8,601 bases of DNA from an uncultured Rhodanobacter sp. (lineage in GTDB: Bacteria > Pseudomonadota > Gammaproteobacteria > Xanthomonadales > Rhodanobacteraceae). A program made the position numbers and the translations under genes. The stretch is from the NCBI GenBank assembly GCA_903827735.1, contig CAIKJM010000230.1:1-8601 (forward strand), given 5' to 3'. The notes beneath the pieces are model-generated. The model did no database searches. It was not told the DNA's origin and saw only the letters and a list, made by a program, of their open reading frames with translations. This document shows, one piece after another, positions 1 to 6,495 of this stretch (position 1 is its first letter; each line of letters begins with the position of its first letter).

Positions 1-993
1 ACCATCGAGCAAAACAAGGCGACCGCGCAGGCCAGTGAGGCGACCCTGGCCAACGCCACCCTGACCGAGCAGACCGCTCTGGCGACCGCGGTGATCGAGC
101 TGCGTATCGCCGACGCGAATATCGACCTGCTGCAGAAAACCGTCGACACATACAAGGAATCGCTGCGCGTGATCGGCAACCAGGATGCGGCCGGCACCAT
201 CCAGCCGTCCGATGTGATCAGCGCACGCACGCAGCTGGAGAACGCGCAGTCCAGCCTGCTAGCGCTGGGCGTGACGCGCGCGCAGTACGCGCACGCCATC
301 GCCGTGCTAGTCGGCAAGAATCCCGAAGATCTCGATATCCCGCACAGCACCAGCCTGCCCGCGCTGCCGACCGTACCCGCCGGCGTGCCGTCGACGCTGT
401 TGCAGCGCCGCCCGGACATCGCCGTGGCTGAGCGCCAGATGGCGTCGGAGAATGCGGCCATCGGCGTTGCCGTTGCCGCGTACTACCCCAGCCTGTCGCT
501 AACGGGCGCCGACGGCTTCTCGCAATCGCCGCTGGCCGGCCTGCTACACGCGGCCAACCACATCTGGTCGCTCGGTGCCGACGTCAGCGAAACCGTCTTC
601 GACGGGGGCTTGCGCCACGCCGATGTGGTCGCCGCCAAGGCCGCCTACGAGGCCTCGGTCGCCAACTACCGCGGTACCGTGCTGACCGCGTTTCAGAACG
701 TGGAAGACGACCTCTCCGGCCTGCGCATCCTCGCCCAGCAGAGCGACGCGCTGGACGCCGCCGTACGCGACGCCCGCCGCGGCGCCGAGATCGCCTTCAA
801 CGAATACCAGGCCGGCACCGTCGACTACACCACCGTATCCACCGCCCAAGCCACCAGCCTCAGCACCCAGCAAAGCGCGCTCAACGTGCAGCAGCAGCGG
901 CTGCTCGACACCGTCTCGCTGATCGGCGACGTCGGCGGCAGCTGGTCGGCGAGCGAGCTTAGCGATCCCGGAAAGGCCTCGGCGCAGCGGTGA
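1..993 (+). CDS. RND efflux outer-membrane channel, NodT/OprM family (5' end outside window)
   Basis: This is the C-terminal 330 residues of an outer-membrane factor, the trimeric channel that lets a tripartite RND pump (inner-membrane pump plus periplasmic adaptor) export drugs, solvents or other compounds across the outer membrane. Reading frame 1 is open from base 1 with no stop, so the gene begins left of the window; a GTG at 91 is internal, not a start. Family signs are the long alanine- and glutamine-rich helices of two OEP repeats, the signature LLQRRPDIAVAERQM at about 134-148, the YYPSLSLTG beta segment just after it, and the late motif FNEYQAGTVDYTTVSTAQ. Members are usually 460-500 aa, so roughly a third is missing, including any lipoprotein signal. 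The adaptor and pump genes would be expected upstream. A stem-loop follows the TGA stop by 12 bases. The family call is secure; the substrate cannot be read. Confidence 0.93.
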   Translation, partial: TIEQNKATAQASEATLANATLTEQTALATAVIELRIADANIDLLQKTVDTYKESLRVIGNQDAAGTIQPSDVISARTQLENAQSSLLALGVTRAQYAHAIAVLVGKNPEDLDIPHSTSLPALPTVPAGVPSTLLQRRPDIAVAERQMASENAAIGVAVAAYYPSLSLTGADGFSQSPLAGLLHAANHIWSLGADVSETVFDGGLRHADVVAAKAAYEASVANYRGTVLTAFQNVEDDLSGLRILAQQSDALDAAVRDARRGAEIAFNEYQAGTVDYTTVSTAQATSLSTQQSALNVQQQRLLDTVSLIGDVGGSWSASELSDPGKASAQR

Positions 994-1005
994 CTGGGCA
1001 GTAGC

Positions 1006-1027
1006 GCCGCAGGTCTGTGGCTGCGGC
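1006..1027 (+). terminator. Stem-loop after the efflux channel gene, possible terminator
   Basis: A perfect 7-bp stem (GCCGCAG at 1006-1012, CTGCGGC at 1021-1027) closes an 8-base loop, 12 bases after the channel gene's stop. Only a short ACTTTCC follows, so the U-tract is poor. It may be a weak intrinsic terminator or a stabilising 3' hairpin. Confidence 0.45.
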
Positions 1028-1057
1028 ACTTTCCGTCATCGTCGAAAGCGATACCTG

Positions 1058-1099
1058 CGCAGAGCGAACTTCGAAAATTCGAAACGTCAGCGCTCTGCG
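1058..1099. terminator. Nested stem-loop between convergent genes, candidate bidirectional terminator
   Basis: A perfect 9-bp inverted repeat (CGCAGAGCG at 1058-1066, CGCTCTGCG at 1091-1099) encloses a second stem, TTCGA/TCGAA, at 1070-1083 (TTCGAAAATTCGAA). The outer arm ends on the base next to the TAA stop (1100-1102, minus strand) of the SRPBCC gene. No T-run follows on either strand, so intrinsic termination is not certain. Position between two convergent genes and perfect pairing favour a 3'-end role. Confidence 0.5.
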
Positions 1100-1513
1100 T
1101 TACGGACCATCCAACGCCGACACCAGCGCCCTTAACCCCTCGTGATAATGCGCCTGCAGCGATTCGCTGGCGCTGGCCTCGCCGTCGCCGAGCGGTTCGA
1201 ATTCGCATGACCACATCACGGTGCTTCCGCCTTTGCTGTCGGTGACATGCAGGGTGGCGCGGCAGTTGTTGACCGGCACCTTGCCGTCGACGACCACGTA
1301 GACGTAGCGGCGCATCGCGTCGCTGCGCGCCTCCAGCCGTTCGACCGCGCGGCTGCCGTCGGCGTAGTGCACGGTGCGGATGCGCCCCTCCCACGATAAA
1401 TCGACGCCACGAACCTGCGGATGCCAGCGGTGCAGGCCGCCGAAGTCACCGATCATGGCCCACACGAGATCCGCCGGATTGGCCAGGTGTTGCACGACCC
1501 GAACCTCCGTCAT
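1100..1513 (-). CDS. SRPBCC (START/polyketide-cyclase fold) family protein
   Basis: A 137-residue cytoplasmic protein with the helix-grip fold of the SRPBCC superfamily, which binds hydrophobic ligands in a deep cavity. Visible signs are the N-terminal strand and helix PADLVWAMIGDFGGLHRWHP (about 13-32), alternating beta strands through RTVHYADGS, VERLEA and YVYVVVDGKVPV, the strand TVMWSCEFEP and a long C-terminal helix ending LRALVSALDG. The length is normal for a complete single-domain member. There is no signal peptide. The ATG start is supported by a very strong ribosome-binding site directly upstream. Similar proteins are sometimes labelled MxaD-like, but the periplasmic MxaD of methanol oxidation is exported and this one is not, so I do not use that name. 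It stands alone on its strand, convergent with the efflux gene and divergent from the enhancer-binding regulator. The ligand and any enzymatic activity are unknown. Confidence 0.88.
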   Translation of the reverse strand: MTEVRVVQHLANPADLVWAMIGDFGGLHRWHPQVRGVDLSWEGRIRTVHYADGSRAVERLEARSDAMRRYVYVVVDGKVPVNNCRATLHVTDSKGGSTVMWSCEFEPLGDGEASASESLQAHYHEGLRALVSALDGP

Positions 1514-1525
1514 ACCTCCTCCTCC
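1514..1525 (-). promoter_or_regulatory. Strong purine-rich ribosome-binding site of the SRPBCC gene
   Basis: On the minus strand GGAGGAGGAGGT directly precedes the ATG at 1513. It offers overlapping GGAGG cores, the farthest with a 7-base spacer. This fixes the start codon and suggests efficient translation. Confidence 0.75.
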
Positions 1526-1727
1526 GCTGCATCATCACGCCCGAATTTCAAGCACGGCAAACAGCCCTGTGGTCCATCCATTCCCTCGGCAAACCGCCTT
1601 GCGAAGAGATCACGCCGGGGGCAGTCCCGAGAGGACTCACGCAAGAGCCGAGCCAACGAGCCCCCTCTCTCAACACGCGGCCCTAGGCCGTGGAGCGCGA
1701 CAAGACACTTCTCTACTGTCGCCGTTC

Positions 1728-1757
1728 TGGCACAAGCGCCGGTGACACTTCGTGCCA
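1728..1757. repeat. Inverted repeat TGGCAC-N18-GTGCCA
   Basis: TGGCAC at 1728-1733 is mirrored by GTGCCA at 1752-1757. The next bases inward, AAG and CTT, also pair if one C (1751) is bulged. It lies just before the 21-bp tandem repeat upstream of the Fis-type regulator. It may be a regulator-binding site or an RNA hairpin. TGGCAC resembles the -24 half of a sigma-54 promoter, but no TTGC box stands at the required distance on either strand. Confidence 0.4.
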
Positions 1758-1759
1758 AA

Positions 1760-1801
1760 TGTTGCGCCGCAGTTTGCTTATGTTGCGCTGCAGTTTGCTT
1801 A
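1760..1801. repeat. Tandem 21-bp direct repeat (two copies, one mismatch)
   Basis: Two adjacent 21-bp units at 1760-1780 and 1781-1801 differ only at the ninth base (C in the first, T in the second). Each starts TGTTGCGC and ends AGTTTGCTTA. Unit 1 contains the small palindrome TGCG-C-CGCA. A 21-bp period is two turns of B-DNA, so both copies face the same side of the helix. The position, about 110-150 bp before the regulator's start, suits a paired protein-binding site, possibly for autoregulation. The repeat is certain; the function is inferred. Confidence 0.8.
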
Positions 1802-1823
1802 CCGCTGAGCGCGGGACCATTCT

Positions 1824-1852
1824 TTGACAATATCGATCCAAACGACAACATC
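1824..1852 (+). promoter_or_regulatory. Possible sigma-70 promoter of the enhancer-binding regulator
   Basis: A perfect TTGACA -35 box at 1824-1829 is followed after 16-17 bases by only a weak -10 (CAACAT or AACATC near 1846-1852). It lies just downstream of the tandem repeat and 57-80 bases before the start codon. The poor -10 box would fit a promoter needing help from an activator. Confidence 0.3.
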
Positions 1853-1908
1853 ATGGGGCTGGCCGCGTGGCACAAGGACACGGCTGACCGATGTCGAGGG
1901 CGCCACGA

Positions 1909-3843
1909 ATGAATCGCACTATGCAGGTAACGCACGCGGCATCGCATGTCGGCGGGTTGCTGCTGGAACGACTGGGCAGCATCGAAGTGGCGCCGCATGT
2001 GACCAAGTCCTGGCAGCGCTGCGTGGAAGATTTCGGCACCGCCCCCGACGCGGTTCGCGCCACGCCGGTGCTCAACGCGCAGGCCGTACGCGAGCGCCAG
2101 CAGCAGTTCGGCGAACTGCTCAACGTGGCCAAAGCCGAGATGGAAAGCCTGTACGAGATGATCGCCGGCTCCGGCTACGCGGTGATACTCAGTGATACCG
2201 ACAGCGTGATCCTCGGTGCGATCACCGACCCGACCCTGACGCGCGAGTTCCGCGACGCTGGCCTGCGCATCGGCGCGATGTGGAGCGAACAGTACGAAGG
2301 CACTAACGGTCTGGGCACCTGCCTGGCCGAAGGCGTACCGGTCACCGTGTATCGCGATGAGCATTTTCGTCGCTTCAATATCGGCCTATCGTGCTCGGGC
2401 GCGCCGGTGGTGGACGCTCAGGGCAAGGTGCTCGGCGTACTCGATGCTTCGACGGTCAACGCCGGCGATACGCGGCTGATCCAGCGCCACACGATGGCGC
2501 TGGTCAACATGTCGGCCAACCTGATCTCGCGCTGTCGATTCATGCGCGAATGCGCCGCGACCTGGGTCTTGCGCTTTCACAGCCGCCCGGAGTTTGTCGG
2601 CTTGCTGCACGAAGCGCTGCTGGCCGTGGGCAGCGACGGCATCGTGTGCGCCGTGAACGATAGCGCGATGGCCCAGCTGGGCATGTCGCGCGCGCAGCTC
2701 GTCGGAAAACCGTTGACGTCGATTTTTCCGTTCGATTTCGAAACCGTGCAGCGCCGTGCCGCCACGGATGCCTCGTTGCTCTGGCCGGTGCGCGACGTCG
2801 CTTACGGGCGCCGCTTTTTCGCCCGCGTGCGCACGCCCACGACGCAGTCCGCCTCCATCTCACGCGGGCCGAAGAAGGAAACCAGCGGCGTTCACTCGAC
2901 CACGCGCCAGCACGTGGTGGCCGACGCGCGCATGCAGCACAACATTCACTGCGGCCACCATCTGTTCGCACGCAAGGTACCGCTGCTGCTGCAGGGTGCG
3001 ACCGGAACAGGCAAGGAGGCGTTTGCCAAATCGCTGCACCTGGCCAGCGCATGGGCTGACAAGCCGTTCGTGGCGGTGAACTGCGCCGCGATTCCCGAAG
3101 CGCTGATAGAGAGCGAGCTGTTCGGTTACACCCGAGGCGCGTTCACCGACGCGGCGCGCGAGGGACATCTGGGCAAGATTCGCCAGTCCAGCGGCGGCAC
3201 GCTATTCCTCGATGAAATCGGCGACATGCCGCTGCATATGCAGACGCGGCTGCTGCGGGTGCTGGAAGAACACGAAGTGGTGCCGCTCGGCGGCGAGCAG
3301 GCGGTGCCGGTGGATCTGCACATCATCAGCGCCACCCACCACGACCTGCTGCAGATGGTGCAGGCCGGGGAGTTCCGTGAGGATCTTTACTACCGCCTCA
3401 ACGGTATCACCCTGCAGCTGCCAACGCTGCGTGAGCGCACCGACAAGCGCGAGCTGATCACGGCGCTGCTGGCCGACGATGACAACGACGAGCCCATCCC
3501 GAGCATTCATGAACACGCGATGCAGAAGCTGCTCGACTATCCGTGGCCGGGAAATATCCGTCAGCTGCGCAACACGCTGCGTACGGCAGCTGCCCTATGT
3601 ACCGACGGCATGATCCACGTAGGCAACTTGCCGCATGAAATTACCGAAGCCGGCGCATCGACAGGCAGCATTATCTTGAGCAAGGAATCCGCCGCTCCGT
3701 TGCAATCGGCCGAGCGCGACGCGCTGTTGCGCGAACTCGAACGGCTGCACTGGAACATCAGCCGCGCCGCCAGTGCGCTGGGGGTGAGTCGCAATACGCT
3801 GTACCGCAAGATGCGCAAACACGATATCGACCTCCCCGGCTGA
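1909..3843 (+). CDS. Sigma-54-dependent enhancer-binding regulator, AcoR type (GAF-PAS-AAA+-Fis)
   Basis: A 644-residue bacterial enhancer-binding protein that would use ATP hydrolysis to open sigma-54 promoters. Domains in order: a GAF sensor at about 74-209 with the AcoR-type stretch GTNGLGTCLAEGVPV; a PAS-like segment at about 226-305; an AAA+ domain at about 335-565; a C-terminal Fis-type helix-turn-helix (about 598-639, NISRAASALGVSRNTLYRKM). The AAA+ domain has Walker A GATGTGKE (K369), Walker B TLFLDE (D435, E436), the arginine-rich EFREDLYYRL and the sensor-II region PWPGNIRQLR. The sigma-54-contact loop reads GAFTDA (410-415) in place of GAFTGA. There is no receiver domain, so control is probably by a small ligand at GAF/PAS. 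I chose ATG 1909 because GAGGG lies 8 bases upstream; ATG 1891 (6 residues longer) is possible, with AAGGA 12 bases before it. AcoR relatives control acetoin, alcohol and related catabolic genes; no such target lies in the window. Its TGA abuts the receptor's stop. Confidence 0.93.
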   Translation: MNRTMQVTHAASHVGGLLLERLGSIEVAPHVTKSWQRCVEDFGTAPDAVRATPVLNAQAVRERQQQFGELLNVAKAEMESLYEMIAGSGYAVILSDTDSVILGAITDPTLTREFRDAGLRIGAMWSEQYEGTNGLGTCLAEGVPVTVYRDEHFRRFNIGLSCSGAPVVDAQGKVLGVLDASTVNAGDTRLIQRHTMALVNMSANLISRCRFMRECAATWVLRFHSRPEFVGLLHEALLAVGSDGIVCAVNDSAMAQLGMSRAQLVGKPLTSIFPFDFETVQRRAATDASLLWPVRDVAYGRRFFARVRTPTTQSASISRGPKKETSGVHSTTRQHVVADARMQHNIHCGHHLFARKVPLLLQGATGTGKEAFAKSLHLASAWADKPFVAVNCAAIPEALIESELFGYTRGAFTDAAREGHLGKIRQSSGGTLFLDEIGDMPLHMQTRLLRVLEEHEVVPLGGEQAVPVDLHIISATHHDLLQMVQAGEFREDLYYRLNGITLQLPTLRERTDKRELITALLADDDNDEPIPSIHEHAMQKLLDYPWPGNIRQLRNTLRTAAALCTDGMIHVGNLPHEITEAGASTGSIILSKESAAPLQSAERDALLRELERLHWNISRAASALGVSRNTLYRKMRKHDIDLPG

Positions 3844-6315
3844 TCAAAAGCTCACGCGTACACCACCGTAGACCGCGGTCGGCGCCGCCGGGCTGTAGAA
3901 ACGGTTGTCGACACCGGGACCATTGCTGACGCCGTCCGCCGGCACACCTGGCGCATTCACCCCCGTAGGGTCGCTGTAGATCCCGTACGTCGAATATTTG
4001 GCGTTGAACACGTTATCGATGGATCCGAACAGCTCCACGTTTTTGGCTACCTGATAACTCGCATGCAGGTTCACCACGTGATAGCCAGGAAGCGGCTTGT
4101 TCTGGTTCGACTCATCGCCGAAGTAATATTCGTTGCTGACAATGATGATCGATGCACCGAGCTTCCACTGCGGTGTGACGGCATAGTCCACGCCAGCCTT
4201 TACCCGATTCTTTGGAATACCCGGCAGGCGGTCGCCAGGGCGCACCTCGATATTGCCGTCCGCGTCCTGAAAGGGGTTGGATGGCGACGGCAGCTGCAGG
4301 GCGGACTGGAACGTCGCGTCGACATAGCTGTAGCTGACGTAGGTCGACCACTTGTCCGTGTGGTAATTGAAGCCGGCTTCAATGCCTTCGCGCCGGGTCG
4401 AGCCGATGTTCTGATAGAAGCCGCTGCTGACCGAGGTAGAAATACCGTAGATGTCGTCGAACGAATGGGTGCGGAACGCGCCAAGGTTCCACGTCGCCAC
4501 GCCACCGGCGGAAAACGCGTCCGGGATATTTCCGCGCAATCCGAACTCGGTGGTATGCGCTACCACCTGCCGCAGGTTCGGCGGATCACCGGCGAGGTTC
4601 GACGGCAGCAGGCACGGTTTCAGCGGATCGGAGCACTCAATTTCGCTGGCCGTCGGCGTACGGGTACTGGTGGCGATGCCGGCATACGCGGTGAGGGTCG
4701 GCGATAGTTTGTAGGTGCCACCGACGGCCGGGTTGAAGTGACTGAAGCGGTTGTTGCCATTAAGGCTGGTGCCGCGCTGATCCTGCAGGTCGATGTGCGC
4801 TACGTCGTAGCGGCCGCTCGCGGTGAGGGCGAAATCGGGCGTCACATTGAACGTGTCGGTAACATAGGTGCCTATGTCACGATTGTTGGCGGCGAGAATC
4901 ACCGGTACGGCGCCAAAGGCCGAGCTCTCCGGCGTATCGACATAAAGGTTGGATGGCAGCACGGTGAGCTGGTCATCGATAACACCGATCTGCGCGCCGG
5001 AATAAAAATCGGTATGCGCATAATCGAACGTGGCGCCAGCATTGAACTGGTTGTCGTGCCCAAAAATCGACCGATCGTTGCTAATTTGTAGGGTCGCGCC
5101 GTGGCTGTAGGAGTTGATGGTCTCGAAGTCGTTTTCGCCGATCGGCACCGTGCCGCCTTGCGAAATATCCGGCAGATTTTGCCCCGCTGCGTTGTTCACT
5201 GGCGTCACGCCGTCGGACTGACACAGCGAGCCGGCCAAGGCCGCATCGGTGCAGGCGGTGTAATCGGTGGTGTTGCCGTTGGCGACGCGCTGGGTGAACT
5301 GGCGGTAGTACAGCACACCCTGCACCGACCAGTGGTCGGTTGCCTGGTAGGTACCGTTCAAGGTAACGAAGTTGAGTTCGTTGTCGTTGGCCTGCGGACC
5401 GGTGAACACCAGCCGTCGACTGACGGCCAGCTCTTGTGCCGGCGCCGAGCCCTGGCCGTCCAGATGATTTTCCGCATGCGTATAGCTGAGGTCGAGCGAG
5501 AGTCTGTCCGTGAGCATGCTGAGGTCGGTATAGAACTGGCGCAGCGCGTCGGAAGAGAAATCACGCCAGCCGTCCGAATTCAGCGTCTTGGCCGCCGCGT
5601 AGATGCCGAACGTGCCGTTGTTGGCGCCGTACTGTGCGCCCGCGGAGCGCTGGCCGAACGAGCCGCCGGAAAGCTCGAGCTCTCCGCCGGTATAGTTGAA
5701 GCCGTCTTTCATCTCGACCGAAATCGCGCCGCCCAGCGCGTTCAATCCGTACACAGGATTCGAACTGACGAGCTGCACACGGTTGATCGCCATGTCGGGG
5801 AACAAGTCCCAGTTGACCGTATCGCCGAACGCCTCGTTGATGCGCACGCCGTTCTGATACACCGCCAAACCCTGCGGCGTGCCTAGCACCGGCGACGCTT
5901 CGAAGCCGCGATAGAGGATGTCCGGCTGGTACGGGTCATTGAGGTTGTCGTTGACGCTGATACTGCCGAGCTGCGCGTTCAGCGCCTGCGTCATGCTGGC
6001 CGAACCGTTCCGCAAAAGATCGGCGGCCGACAGGCTCTGCACGTTGCCTGGCACTTTATCCGCATCCAGCGCCGCGCCGCCCGGCACGGCGGTGGCCTCG
6101 ACGACCACTGTCGCCAGCTGTTTGGCATTGGTCTGGGCGGTGTGATTGGTCGTCTGCGGTGCAGTCGCGGCAACGTTCGTTTCGCTGCCACTCGGCGCCT
6201 CTTGCGCTTGCACGAGACCGGCGCCGGTCAATGCCAAAAATAATAGCGCTCGCGGCAATGTCCGCAGGCGACCACGTGCATTCATCGCGGCACGGTTGTT
6301 CTTGATGTGACCCAT
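3844..6315 (-). CDS. TonB-dependent outer-membrane receptor, substrate unknown
   Basis: An 823-residue TonB-dependent transporter: a 22-stranded outer-membrane barrel closed by a plug, powered by TonB-ExbBD. Visible are a signal peptide (hydrophobic ALLFLALTGAGL, cleavage likely after VQA at about 37), a TonB-box-like QLATVVVEA (66-74), a plug at about 85-205 with ILYRGFEASPVLGTPQG and NALGGAISVEMKDGF, then the barrel ending YGGVRVSF with the terminal phenylalanine typical of barrels. There is no N-terminal STN signalling domain, so it is not a FecA-type transducer. Two loops carry cysteine pairs (TACTDAALAGSLC and ECSDPLKPC), likely small disulfides. The plug motif YQNGVRINEAFGDTVNWD and the CLLPSNLAGDPPNLRQVV stretch mark a distinct subfamily I have seen in proteobacteria, but I cannot name its ligand firmly. 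The start is uncertain: ATG 6315 and ATG 6285 (10 residues shorter) both lack a good ribosome-binding site, and both keep the signal peptide. It is divergent from the histidine kinase. Confidence 0.93.
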   Translation of the reverse strand: MGHIKNNRAAMNARGRLRTLPRALLFLALTGAGLVQAQEAPSGSETNVAATAPQTTNHTAQTNAKQLATVVVEATAVPGGAALDADKVPGNVQSLSAADLLRNGSASMTQALNAQLGSISVNDNLNDPYQPDILYRGFEASPVLGTPQGLAVYQNGVRINEAFGDTVNWDLFPDMAINRVQLVSSNPVYGLNALGGAISVEMKDGFNYTGGELELSGGSFGQRSAGAQYGANNGTFGIYAAAKTLNSDGWRDFSSDALRQFYTDLSMLTDRLSLDLSYTHAENHLDGQGSAPAQELAVSRRLVFTGPQANDNELNFVTLNGTYQATDHWSVQGVLYYRQFTQRVANGNTTDYTACTDAALAGSLCQSDGVTPVNNAAGQNLPDISQGGTVPIGENDFETINSYSHGATLQISNDRSIFGHDNQFNAGATFDYAHTDFYSGAQIGVIDDQLTVLPSNLYVDTPESSAFGAVPVILAANNRDIGTYVTDTFNVTPDFALTASGRYDVAHIDLQDQRGTSLNGNNRFSHFNPAVGGTYKLSPTLTAYAGIATSTRTPTASEIECSDPLKPCLLPSNLAGDPPNLRQVVAHTTEFGLRGNIPDAFSAGGVATWNLGAFRTHSFDDIYGISTSVSSGFYQNIGSTRREGIEAGFNYHTDKWSTYVSYSYVDATFQSALQLPSPSNPFQDADGNIEVRPGDRLPGIPKNRVKAGVDYAVTPQWKLGASIIIVSNEYYFGDESNQNKPLPGYHVVNLHASYQVAKNVELFGSIDNVFNAKYSTYGIYSDPTGVNAPGVPADGVSNGPGVDNRFYSPAAPTAVYGGVRVSF

Positions 6316-6495
6316 CGTTTCGGATGCCCCAGGCGGATCGGTTGGACGGTCGATGCATTCGCTTGTGCGTCGCGCATCAGCGCACGAATGCCTTCCGCAA
6401 AGCTAAGGCAGCGCAGGCCTTTTTGACTACGGGAAGAACTCCCGAATGCCGAACCGCTACCATGCGCTGAGTCCCTGACAGCGAGCGGCCACTGC
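6316..6495. promoter_or_regulatory. Divergent promoter region between receptor and kinase
   Basis: These 180 bases must carry the promoters of both the TonB-dependent receptor (-) and the histidine kinase (+). I see a TTGACT box at 6423-6428 (+) without a good -10, and two inverted repeats: GTGCG at 6365-6369 with CGCAC at 6381-6385, and CGGGA/TCCCG at 6430-6444. No rho-independent terminator is visible. The layout would suit control of both genes by one bound regulator. Confidence 0.5.
6430..6444. repeat. Inverted repeat CGGGA-N5-TCCCG, candidate operator
   Basis: A perfect 5-bp inverted repeat with a 5-base spacer (agaac) lies directly after the TTGACT box, where an operator would sit for a promoter reading towards the kinase. 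Half-sites are one helical turn apart centre to centre, which suits a dimeric helix-turn-helix protein. A repeat this short can arise by chance. Confidence 0.35.

Larger units (their letters stand above)
1514..1908. other. Divergent intergenic region with repeats, no convincing gene
   Basis: About 395 bases separate the SRPBCC gene (-) from the enhancer-binding regulator (+). Open frames crossing it are low-complexity and run antisense into or out of neighbouring genes, so I treat it as non-coding. It holds small inverted repeats (AGTCC/GGACT at 1623-1637; CGGCC-CTA-GGCCG at 1678-1690), two copies of GACACTTC 40 bp apart (1704 and 1744), the TGGCAC/GTGCCA inverted repeat, the 21-bp tandem repeat and a TTGACA box. 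The last three are listed separately. Promoters for both flanking genes must lie here. I saw no good -24/-12 sigma-54 promoter. Confidence 0.6.

Noticed and set aside
1728..1786. Possible -24/-12 sigma-54 promoter (TGGCAC near several TTGC boxes)
   Set aside because: No TTGC stands five bases after TGGCAC on either strand, and the TTGC boxes in the tandem repeat lack an upstream GG at the correct spacing.
1867..1881. TGGCAC at 1867-1872, a second -24-like box just before the regulator start
   Set aside because: The -12 position reads CACG rather than TTGC, and it sits too close to the start codon.
1421..1912. Plus-strand frame in which the 21-bp repeat would encode a repeated heptapeptide CCAAVCL
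   Set aside because: The frame overlaps the 5' part of the SRPBCC gene in antisense, and its composition is unlike a real protein. The 21-bp period being a multiple of three is better explained by two helical turns or by chance.
1824..2195. Small plus-strand frame starting ATG 1824 before the regulator
   Set aside because: It runs out of frame into the regulator with an arginine-rich translation typical of a shadow frame, and has no ribosome-binding site.
1510..2364. Open frame of 284 codons on the minus strand across the intergenic region and the regulator's start
   Set aside because: It runs antisense to the GAF-coding part of the regulator and over the repeat-bearing intergenic region; the protein shows no family features.
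4063..4707. Open frame of 214 codons antisense to the receptor's 3' half
   Set aside because: Same reasoning: composition is that of an antisense shadow, with no domain, and the opposite strand is certain.
5101..5886. Open frame of 261 codons antisense to the TonB-dependent receptor
   Set aside because: It is a shadow of a clearly coding, GC-rich gene. The protein is arginine/valine-rich with no recognisable domain and no ribosome-binding site that I can see.
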